From the NCBI RefSeq assembly GCF_003086295.3, contig NC_092054.1:17185878-17249877 (forward strand): a stretch of 64,000 nucleotides of DNA. The letters run 5' to 3'. Shown one piece after another: positions 47,954-59,600 of the stretch (position 1 is its first letter; every line of letters starts with the position of its first letter). Position numbers and translations under genes: made by a program. Under the pieces are notes generated by a model that made no database searches, was not told where the DNA came from, and was given only the letters and a program-made list of their open reading frames with translations. Source of the DNA: Arachis hypogaea (Eukaryota; Streptophyta; Magnoliopsida; Fabales; Fabaceae).

Positions 47954-49640
47954 CAAATTTAGATGTGCAATTTTATATGTATCTTATTTGGTTATCATGT
48001 GTTGCATGTAATGGTTTGAGTGTTTTTGACTATGATTATTTAGACGAATGGTTGTTTTAAAGTCATCCTAAAATTTAACCTGTCTTTATTTTTGCAAAGT
48101 TTGGAATAGGTATAAAGTTACTTTTAAGGAATCCAAATAACTCCCTTTTTAGTTAAATGCTTAAAATAGTATACCCAATATTCCTTAATAATGTACTAAA
48201 TCATGATTCGCGTGGGAATTAACATCAAGATATCAAAAGAAGTTTAAGTAGAGTTTATTTTAGCCAATATAAATGACTAGAAAATAAGAAACAAGCTTCA
48301 TGATTATAAAATTATCATATTTTAATAATATCAATAAATTTCATTAATTTTAATTTGTATCTTTAGGGTGAATAAAAAAAACAAAAAACTTTCCGACTGA
48401 AATTTCTTCTTAAAACTACAAGTTGTAAGTTTTTTATATATTTCATAAAAAAGTTCGAAAAATATCTATTTGAGTGTCAACATCATATATACTACTTGAT
48501 TGACGTTACTACTATAACTAAAAAGATTTAAGCAAAAATATTTTTAAGTAATAATTTACAATAAAAACGAATTTACAAGAAATGTATGTTTAAGTAATAA
48601 ATTAGCATTAAAGTAATGCTAATTTTTGTTTCTTGGATAAACGGTTAATACATTTATATTCAAAAATTATAGCAAATGACTCATACTATTCGGTACAATT
48701 ATTAATAATATATTTATTACAAAAAAAAAAGTAGCTTTAGACATGTATGTTTAAGTTGATTACAACTTGCGAGATATAAAATAATAATCTTATAAGACTA
48801 ATAATTTTTATGGATATTTATTAGGATAAGAAATTTTGTAATATGTATTAAGTGGGTTAAAGTCAACCCAAATCAGAATACAAAACTTAATATTACTCTT
48901 TTTCTGGAGCTCCTTTTTCTTTTTAATGAATTTTATGTTTATTTTTATGTTTTGTTTTAATTTCAATTTGGTTTAATTTTAATTCTTAACTTTTAGCATG
49001 AATGAAAAAAAGTAACTTTTTATGTAATAGATAATTTAAAAATTACTTATTAAAGAGAGAATAATATCATTTAACATTTTACGTAATAGATAATTTAAAT
49101 TTGAATTAAATCATATTTTACAAGTTGTAACCTTTTTTTAACAAGTAAAAAAAATTAGAAAACGTATATGAGACCTTCTTATGCGTTAGATAATTTTAAA
49201 ACATAATTATATAGAAGGTTAAAAACATTAAGTTACAAAAAAATTAACGAATAATTAAATTGACTTTGTTTAGCATCAGATAGAGAGACAAAATGAAAGA
49301 GATTAATATTAAGTAAGAATTAATAAGCAACCCAGATTGATAAAGTCAAAAGTTTTCTTTCTTTCATTAGGTAGTGTTTTATTTCAAAGGTCTATTTTTT
49401 ATGAAGAGTATTCAAATGACAAATAAAATAAAAAGAACATTTTTATTAGATTGTGAAAATTAATGTCATTCTTATCGTATATTCACATTATTTCACAGCA
49501 TGCAAAATGAATATAATAGACTATAATTTAATTAATGTGCAAAATAAAACAAACTTAAAACTTTTATAGTAGCAATCAAGCGTTGAAAGAGAACCTTCTG
49601 TCCTAAGTTACCATATTAAACTGCATCTTAAATTTATAAG
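47954..49640. other. AT-rich intergenic DNA
   Basis: No gene or structured repeat recognised. Confidence 0.5.
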
Positions 49641-49940
49641 GTTAAAGTTTATTTGTTGTCCTTAAAATTTTGTTTAAAGTTTTAAAAATACCATTAAGTT
49701 TTATATTGTTCTAATTTTTTCCCAAAAATTTTCTACTTGCATCAAATATATCTTGAGCGGCTATTTATGAAAGCAAATCAGAGAGATATTCCATGCAAGA
49801 ACAATAATCAACTCAAGCAAATCAGACATAATTGTCATATATTATGAAAGCATTGATCTTAAACTATCTGAAATTTATACATGCAAATCGTAAACTTTAA
49901 CGATAAAATCAAAACAAAATAAAACTTATGGGTATTTTGT
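49641..49940. mobile_element. Degenerate older copy of the MULE-MITE at 49945
   Basis: Shares the GTTAAAGT start, TTTGCATCAAATATATC-like block and AAAACTTATGGGTATTTT end with the neighbouring element, but is heavily diverged. It appears to have been entered near its right end by the younger copy. Confidence 0.55.
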
Positions 49941-49944
49941 TAAT

Positions 49945-50311
49945 GGGTAAAGTATACTTTTTGTCCCTGAAATTTGACAAAAGTTTTAAAAATATCCCTA
50001 AGTTTTATTTTGTTTCAATTTTGTCCCAAAATTTTTCGATTTGCATCAAATATATCCCTGACGGCTAATTTTTCAAAAAATTAAGACAAATTCAACAATA
50101 ATTTCATAAGAACAACGATCAACACAAGCAAATCAAGTATACTTTTTATGCATTATTATTAGATTGGCCTTAATTTTTTTAAAAATTTAACCGTCGAGGG
50201 TGTATTTGATGCTAATAAAAAATTTTTGGGACAAAATTGAAACAAACTAAAACTTAGGGGTATTTTTAAAACTTTTGCCAAACCTCAGAGACAAAAAAAT
50301 ATACTTTACCC
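49945..50311. mobile_element. 367-bp MULE-type MITE with 9-bp TSD
   Basis: Ends GGGTAAAGTATA and its reverse complement TATACTTTACCC. Long inverted arms contain TTTGTCCC and TTTGCATCAAATA. Flanked by a perfect 9-bp duplication TTTGTTAAT (49936-49944 and 50312-50320). Its terminal motif GTAAAGTAT is shared with the element at 100-814, suggesting one superfamily. Confidence 0.92.
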
Positions 50312-50320
50312 TTTGTTAAT

Positions 50321-51642
50321 TTTTTATCAATTTTCGAAAAGATATTTATGGAAATTATATTAAGCGGTTTACTAAAATTGATGTTGGGCATAACTGCATG
50401 GTCAATAACTAAGATAATATTTTATAGTTTATTGTCTTATAAGCTGAACATATTAATGTATTTATACTCTAATTCGAGTTTGTGCCTTCATATTATTTTG
50501 CACATCAGCTTTCTTTCTATTTTTATTTGAACTGCATAAATATAACCATATTTATACAAAACAAGGGCCTGTCAACATTGATAAATATATTTTGTTAGTT
50601 GCATTTGGTTTCCATTAGCTATTAAAATCTTATATAAATAGTTCTGGAATAAAAACATCCCACGTTCAGAATTCCATACGAGGTTAATTGGAAAATATTT
50701 TACGAGGTAGTATGAAATTATTAGCTAATAGTAAAAATAGCCGTATAAACAGTTACTTTGTTTAGATTCAACAATAAGATATGACATGTAATCAATTAAG
50801 GTTAACCAAATTTATTTTGTGTAAATTTTTTGAGATATAGAAAGTATAACATCAAAAACCACATCTATAATAAAATTTATGTACTCTCTTCACTAATTAA
50901 TAAGGGTTCTTATCATTAGATCAGACTGTATGTTATCTCCAACTCTAAATGATTATTTTAACTCATATGTAATAGACAATACATGAATGTAGGAATATGT
51001 ATGTTTTTAAATGGGAAGATGAAAAATCTGTGTGCTTCCTGACATAAGGAATAACTTTATTTTTAAGGGAAGGATGGTAGAAACAAAAACAAAAAATGAT
51101 AGATAAAATAAACGGTCTATGTCAACATTAATGGAAAGGAAAAAGTTTGGTAACCAAAATTTTTCAGCCATAATTAGCTAAATCTTTCCATAATTTACTT
51201 CATTTATATCTCTTAATAACAGTTTTATTTTTAATTCCATTCTCTTATCATTCTACTTATCACCGTTCTTATCAAATCTGTTTATTAATGATATTAATTA
51301 TAAAATTATATCCCTTTTTATTAGGCACTATTGAAATTAATACTTAATATTCTTTTTTATAATGATTTTTATATATAAAAATACAATAAAGATTAATAAT
51401 GATTATATTTAAAAACGGTAATTATAATATCAATTACATTAAATAATTGCAATTGATTCTTTGTCCGTTATGGTATTTATCATCAATTATTGGAGATATG
51501 AAACATGAAACCTATCCTAATATATACTTTATGTTAATTCAATCATAGTCATTCAAAAATTACAAGAATAACACCATTGCAAGCACAATAGTGTATAAGT
51601 CAAGAAATTTTACAAAAAATTGTTTTTATCATTGTAATTTGT
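50321..51642. other. AT-rich 5' flank of the FAR1-like gene
   Basis: Probably holds the promoter of the FAR1-like gene and, if it belongs to a MULE, its terminal inverted repeat. I could not identify such a repeat. Confidence 0.4.
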
Positions 51643-54600
51643 ATGGCAATTGATTTCGACCTTAATACAGTACCTATGGCAGAAGGTGCTGAAGAATTTG
51701 AACAACAGACGGACTCACCTAATGAAATTGTTGCCAGTCAATCAAGTTCTGAAAATATGGAAAACTACACTAGCTCTGATGAGGTATGATAATAACTCGG
51801 ATTATTTTTTTGTGTATTTTTTAACATTTTAGTTATATACGTAACATTCTTGATCATGATTTATTTGCTACTTATGTAAAAGAAAAAATAAATTTGGCAC
51901 CGACAAATGATACATGATCACTCATGTTATATATATATCCCCCTTCACTTTAGCATCATCACAAACAAAAATAAATCGTTATAAATAAACTGAATTTTTT
52001 ACTTTTTAAATAGAACCGTGCAAGTTTGTACTTTATATATAAACTGGACAGATGGGTTCTATTGGTTATACCAAAACTTCATATACCTACTCAAATTTCT
52101 TTCCATTAGCCCACTCTTAATAACTAATCTATAATAAGTATTTCATTAAATCGGTCTTCTTTCATTTTTTCAATTATTTTTTTATATTTAAATTTATGCA
52201 GATAAAATATTATTAATGTAAAAAAATATTTGACGTGATGACAATGTATAGTACATACCATTATTAATAATTTTCTCTTTTAGCATCATCACAAACAATA
52301 TAACCAAGACTATCATATATCATCACGTTTTTCGTACACATAGCATTCATTGATATTCTAATTAATTTAAATTTTATTCGATTCTCAAATTTTAAATTTT
52401 AGATTTAATTTTGCTAAAGAATTATAACATAATTTTTTAAATCAAAATTCAAGTTAAAAAAAATATTGATAAACAACTTTGGACTTATTCTATAATCTAA
52501 CTGTTTAAAATAAAATGCCTTTCAGAGAAAATTTATTTGAAAGATTTTAAAACAAAATCTAGAGAAATAGGAGCTATGGTGCCTACTATATGCCTTTGAT
52601 TATTATTATTATTATTATTGGAACATATAAGCAACCATTGCGCCTGTTCTGGAAAAGAAACGTTAGGACATGGGTGTTTTCATCCTCTTGTCTGTGTTTT
52701 AAGTTAAATGAGAGATAAATCATAGAAATAAGTATTTTGATGACCAATAATTTTTTTATAATATTTAATTCTAAATTACTTAAAATACAATAGAGATTGT
52801 AAATAAAAAAATAAAATATATATGTAAATAAAAAAATAATTACATGAAGTTAACATCCACGTTAACATACATAATAAAACGAAATTAGCACCTAAAATTA
52901 TAGTATTGTGTTTTATTTGTTATACTGGATAGTGAAATTAGCCACTTTTGTATAGTTAACTATTGGGTAGAGTTTCATTTGTTTTTTTTCTTTCTTTGTT
53001 TTTTTCCAGGTCATAAACCAAGCCATTGGTGAGGAGGAGCTAGATCCCGAGGAAGGAATGTGCTTCGGCACATTAGAAGATGCGCGTGCATATTATTACC
53101 GATATGCAGCTAGGACTGGATTTGTCTTCAAAATAAGAACCACCGGCTGGGAGACTAGAAATGATCAGAGGGTGGTTGTTAATCAGGCTTTGCATTGTAA
53201 CAGAGATGGATACCGCACTTTCCGTGTAAAGGCACCCAAGAGAAGGAAAATGGTGGCCTCAACAAACTGCAAAGCCCGTTGCTATTTGGCATTAGATAAA
53301 ATGACAGGGCAGTGGAGAATTTCTTGAGTAGAGTATCCCATTCACACCCGCTTAATCCGAAGCTATCTGGAATGTTCTCAGCAAACCGTCAGCTAAGGAT
53401 GCATGTGAAGGACCTGATACAACAAAATGACCAAGCTGGCATTAGACCGAGTAAGACATACCAGGCACTAGCCAATGCCGTCGGTGGCCCTGCCAATCTC
53501 ACCTTTACAGAGAAGGATGTTAGAAATTACATTAGTCGTCACTTACGCATTTCCGGGGATGAGACAGATCCAAAAGAGTTACTTAAGCACTTCTCACGGA
53601 TGAAGGAGCTCAATCCGAACTTTTTCTTTGAAATAGATATGGACGAAAACCATAGCATTAGAAATGTATTTTGGGCCGATGCTTGGTGTAGAGCTGCATG
53701 GGAATATTTTGGTGATGTTGTGACGGTTGACACTACTTACAAGACTAATAGGTACGAAATTATTATTTTTCTGTTGGACTTAATTAGACTTTTTTCCATG
53801 AAAGGCATTTGTAGTTTCCACCTACATTACATGTTTTTATATTTCCATTGTTTAGGTATGACATGCCATTTGGGTCTTTCGTAGGTGTCGACCACCATGG
53901 GATGTTTACGCTTCTTGGGTGCGTATTCGAATGGCTTTTTCGTACTTAGTTGAAGTGCATGGGTAAGGCCCCCATATGTGTTATAATAGATCAGTCGCTG
54001 CAGATGCGTTCTGCATTAGAGACCACATTACCACACACACGCCATAGATGGTGTATATGGCATATCCTAAACAAGATACCAAACAAGCTGGTAGGTTACT
54101 GTCGTTTCGATCAGCTTATCACATGCATGAAGAGGATTGTGTTTGAATCCAAATCTAAGGACTCATTTGAGAGAGATTGGCATGATTTCATTGAAGAGTA
54201 TGACCTCCATAATTCTAGGTGGCTAAATGGTAGTATAATCTTCCGATTCTTTGCTGCCTATGTGTGGCTTTTTTATAGATGTTATTTTATAGTCAATATG
54301 GATATTGCACTTATGGGTTAACTTATGCTATTTGTTTTTTTTTTGTATTTTATTTCCTATTCATTTGCAGATATGTTTGCTGACCGACACATGTGGGTGC
54401 CAGTATTTTTCAAGGACGAATTCTGGGCTGGCATGAGGAGCACACAGCATAGTGAGAGCATACATTCAGTTTTCGATAAGTACTTAAACAGTAAGAGCTC
54501 TTTGTTGCAATTTGTTCGCCAATACCAAAACTGTGTTATAGACAAGGAGCAAAAGGAGCTTGAGTGTGACGCTGCTGATTTAAGGGGTATTATCCCTTGT

Positions 54601-55747
54601 GTTTCTAGCTCACCAATAGAGAAGCGATTCCAGAGAGAATATACAAACTCCATGTTTCGAGACGTTCAGGATCAATTTATCAAAAAGGCCGATTGTGACA
54701 TCTCCTCAGTCAACCATCATGGCACAAGTAAAGTTTGTGAAGTTGACCAACAAAAGATGGTGTTTGACATGTCAGTGTATAGCAGATACCAAGTCGTGTA
54801 TTGCTTGCAGTCATCAGACGTTCAATGTGATTGCTTTATGTTCCAATCGAATGGTATTCTATGATGCCACAGTCTTGTTGTTCTCCTACATTTTCGTGTG
54901 ATAGCAGTGTCCTCACAATACATTCTATCCCGATGGAGTAAGAATGTTAGTCGGAGACACACATACATCATGAGTAGCATTGACATGGACCGTTCTGATG
55001 AAAGCATGACCATTTTTAGGGAATTGTGTTCTGATTTTTACAACGTTGCTCAGGATTTCGTGGCTACTCCGGAGGTTGCTGCTATATTGCGTGATGCCAT
55101 GGACAGTGCTCGATAGAAGCTCAAAGAACACAAGGAATCCGAGCATCAAGCTGCACATGTACCAAGTGCGGTTTACTCACATACGCGTGATGAGTGTCCC
55201 GTTAGTATGGATGAGCTACATGGCCCACGTCGTGTTCCTACGCGAGGTCGTCCAACGTCCACCAGACTTGGGGCAGATCTAGAAAAATCTATTAAAAAGA
55301 GGACACGCAAACACAAGAACACTCGCAATCACAACAAGGTAAAAATGAGATCTACCCCATTTTTCACGTCATTTGTTTATTTTAAGTGGGTTGAATGGAT
55401 GATAAGTGATGATGTTATTTTTCAATATGATTTGTGTGTTAAAGGACCTAATGGTAATGCACAACCATCTCCTACCAATGTGGCATCTTCTTACAAAGAT
55501 ACGCAATGGGCTTGTTCAGAAATGACAGAGAATTTGGCTACGCATTCTGGCTCCTTCATATCACTATTGAATTCATTCCATAACGCTGAACAATTGTGTA
55601 TGTGTACCTAGTGTATTTTTCGTAGCATTCATGTCATATCCATTTACTTATTGTTTCCTCTTTTGTTTTGTTTTTAAATTTTTTTTCCACAGGAAGCATT
55701 TTTGAAGGATTCGAAGTTTAACAACACTACAAATCATAAGCATTAGA
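51643..55747 (+). pseudogene. FAR1/FHY3-related MULE transposase pseudogene
   Basis: FAR1-type proteins are Mutator-like transposases or factors domesticated from them. Exons as read: 51643-51783 (MAIDFDLNTVPMAEG), 53010-53751, 53856-54229, 54371-55339 and about 55445-55608, with a short tail near 55693. The zinc-cluster DNA-binding domain includes FGTLEDARAYYYRYAARTGF and STNCKARCYLALDK. The MULE DDE domain shows VVTVDTTYKTNRYDMPFGSF, VIIDQ and HRWCIWHI. The FWAGMRSTQHSESIHSVFDKY block follows, and the SWIM zinc finger appears as CDCFMFQSNGIL/CHSLVVL. Breaks: a frameshift near 53327, TAG at 53947-53949, a TGA within the SWIM motif (about 54862) and a TAG near 55114. About ten residues are missing after LLGC. 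Intron edges are otherwise canonical. Confidence 0.9.
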
Positions 55748-56695
55748 GTTTAGCAACTACTTTGTACTTTGCCCATGCTTCAATGTTATTTTACATTATC
55801 ATGATTTTGGTGGTTTATTGGGTTTATTTTATGTATTTTAATATACTCAACTTTTATTTTACCTTGCTACAGCTTCATCTACCATTATTAAACAAAATAC
55901 AATAACAGACTTGGGCAATTAAATTACAACTTTTTTATTCTTTTACTCTTTCTTACCGTTATTATTTGTTACTAATATTTTATCTTAATAAATGTTTAGT
56001 TGATAATTTGATCATTATGATAATGTGGTGTAATACATGAATTTTAAAATTGAATATCAAAAGTATCCGTACACAATAAGGTCTTTTTTTCATTATTTAA
56101 AAAATTAGACATCAAAAAGGCATATCCAGACATGTATTTTATTTACCTCCAATAACATCCGTTAATTTATTAGAATAACAACCATGATCGAGCATTTATT
56201 GCTTGGGCATACATATTATTAGCTGGCTGTTAAGCATGGATAATTGTAAAGTCCATAAATTTTTAGCAGATATTCGAAAGAAAGTTCAAACTTCAATCAA
56301 CGTGATCTCGATTTGAGCAAAAAAAAGCCAAACACGTATAAAAAAATAATCTAACAATTTCAAAATAATTTTTTTATTACATAATTATTAACTGGGATAT
56401 TGAATCCTCTTTTTTTTTTGTTCAGTCCAAATCCAAATCCATTCGCAAATATTTCATGATAAAAATCACATAAATCCTGCAACCATATCAACCGTAAATA
56501 CACACAGCAACTCTAGTCCTAATTAATTGTTTGTGTATATATTTACCCTGCTGTCCAATATAGGTAATCCTTTAATAAAGATGCACCCGGTTTTAGTTTA
56601 TATCCGATAACATCCATCTGTATTCAATGATAACATCCATTAAATTTTGAAAACAAATTAACAAAAACCACACACCGACCAACTCCAATCTCAAT
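55748..56695. other. Convergent 3' intergenic region between FAR1-like and Ulp1-like genes
   Basis: AT-rich. Contains several copies of the short motif ATAACATCC (56152, 56607, 56630). No gene recognised. Confidence 0.5.
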
Positions 56696-59600
56696 TTATG
56701 GCTTATAGTTCTGTTTAGCTTTCTTGGCCCGTTCTGCCCTTCGAACCAGTGATCTTGTCCGTGGGTTCATCCAAGGATCTTCAAGATTTTTCTTCTTTTC
56801 CCTATCTTCCACATGACGACATGGTACATTGAGTACACCATCTATCTCACTCCTAGAGATGTTGTCTTTGCAAATTAGAATGTCAATTACAATTTCTTTC
56901 CGAATTTGTTGCAGCTAGGCCTGTGGTCACAAACAGATGTATTTGTGTTTGGTATAGAACACTCTAAAGACGCAACTATAAATCCAGCCAACATAAGTAG
57001 AATTCATCCAAGAAGAGTTATTTATCAATTATTAAATACGCAAATAAGCATCAGTATATATTTTGGACTTCACTAACCGTATTCCAAATAGGCATGTTCA
57101 ATTCATCCTCTGCCAAGCTCTTTGGATCCCACATTTCCATCCATTTAATGACATATATGCCACAGTCCCACCTATGCAACACAAATGACAAAAAGTTGTG
57201 CCAACCTATTAAAATTTGTGTGGGTTGATTTTTTAAACCTTTCTTCATTTTCATCTCGAGACTTACCCATTTGGCTGTTTTTGGAGCCTTGTTTCATAGC
57301 AACACTCATAGCCCTCGGCTGTGAATACTATAATCGGGTCTACAGTTGCTGCCAACTCTTGGAGAAGAAAGCCCTTCGACAAGCCAGACAGAAAAAATTA
57401 GGGAGGAAAATATAAAAAAGAAAAAAAAAACAATGAAGGCCACACCTAACACCCGAAAAAATATGCATCATCAAATCTATTCTCACTTACAAAATATTTA
57501 TCTATTTTCTCTCGGTGCTCCGAGTGTGGGCCACTGTGCATGGAGTCTAACACCCATAGGTTATCAGTCTTCCGGTGGAGTACATATAGCCACCAGTGAT
57601 CATCTCGACACACTGGAACAAACCACTTCATCGTTGAATAAAGCATGTTAGCATATAGTTATTTTTTTTCATATTGTAATAAAAAAATAGATTTTGTGTG
57701 TGGATAAGTAAGTACGTAAATTACTAACATAATCAACTTTTTCGCCTTCCCTACATCGAACCAGTGCTGCCCGCGGCCCATGAAGCTGCTAAGAATAGGG
57801 ACAAAATCAGTGTTCGTCCCGGCACATCGTTCAATGTTATCATCAGTCAATATTATGGCCTGTAAACCCATTTTGCATTAGTTATACACCTAACGTAATA
57901 ATTTAGAGTACCCTTCACTGAGGCAATTATGGTATTAATTAATATTAAGTGGGTAAGGACAGATTGCACTAACCATTAGTCTCGGTGGAATACAGTAAAA
58001 ATTCGTGCAAAACCTTGCGTTGCTCGAAGCATTGAACATGGCACAACAGTAATCAACCACCTGGATAGAGTAAACGTATTACATTTCATGACACTTTAAT
58101 GCAGAACACATACACAGCAATTGATTATAGTTTTTTTTGTTTGCTCTTATCGTATCGCTTACTCTTCTACGCCATCCCAATGATTGAAGGTCCGCTCGCT
58201 GCAGCTGAACATCATCACTCCCATTGCGAATCCACGCGAGCGTGAGATTCTTTGCACCCCTCCGATCTGTCACCCACTTGTATATCTTGTACATGTCATC
58301 ACCCGTAGGCCTTGCAGCACCCCCAGATGGCATTAGTGTGTCCACCACAGCTTTTGTTTTTCTTATGTTTTCTGGTGCTTCAGGTTCCGGAGTCGCGTTT
58401 CGATCATTTGTTATCGGAGATCCGGGCGGTGAGTCCGGTATGTGCAACTGAGTGATGCCAAGCGAGAATGACGGGATTGGAAAGTCAACTTGAGGTGGGT
58501 CCTCTGGTGCAACATACTACCATTGCAAGTTCTCCGGGTTCCCTGCACAGTCATTAACAATTAAGTGCTCTTAACCGAGTGCCCTTAACAATTAAGTGCT
58601 CTTTTTTGAGCCAAAACTAAAATAAAGAAAGTTGTGTAACCAGTATAAGATTATATGGATAACATCTATTATTGATTAAACATTCCACCTTATAAGAAGG
58701 AAAGAGTCAGAGGTAAAAGATTCATGCACCTAATATAATTTTCAATAATTTGTATTATTGTTAAATTCATCTAACTTGCCTTTGCTTTGCAGGTCCTTCA
58801 TCGACATTATCATCTGTTCCGTTTCCAACAGGTGTGTCAGGCATTGTCTCATCCTCTTTGGGCATTTCAGCACATGTCTTCCTCATACTCACAGTATTCC
58901 CCCTAATGGACCTGTTTTTGGACTCTTAAATAAATTAGAAGTTGAGCACCTATAAATGATAATAACAAAAGACACATGATACAAATCTGATGTAATCAAG
59001 TCAATCTAGTATGCTTAAATGCATAAATGATGTTAATTCTAAAGTTTACCCAAAGCTTATTCGTGCATAATAAAGTAAAGAATGAATAGTAACATCCACA
59101 ATGCCAACAAGTTAGCAGCCATAATGACAGACAGATAACATCTGGTATGAGGCATGCATAACATCCGAAATGAAATGATAAAATATTAGCTATTCAAACT
59201 CCTATTCAAGATAAATATACCAGTTACAGCCCCTACTGTTGCCATCCTTCTCAAATAAGCACAATATTATACGTAGGTAAAATATATTAAAATTACTTTA
59301 GAGATGGTAAAATTTTATATGCAAACAAATGTAATGATAAATTATGTCAACGCAGTTTCCCAAAATTAGAAAAAAAATTATACTAGTATACTATTATAAT
59401 GAGGTAGGTTAAAGCATTAAAACTCCATGCGATAACTGAAAATTCAGTAACTTGCCTTTCCTTTGAAGGCTCGTCCTTAACATTATCATCTGTTGCAATT
59501 ACCATAGGCATGTCGGCCACTGTCTCCTCCCCTGTAGGCGTTTCCATACATGTCTTGTTCATACACACTTTATCCCCTCCAATGCTTCCGTGTTGTGAAC

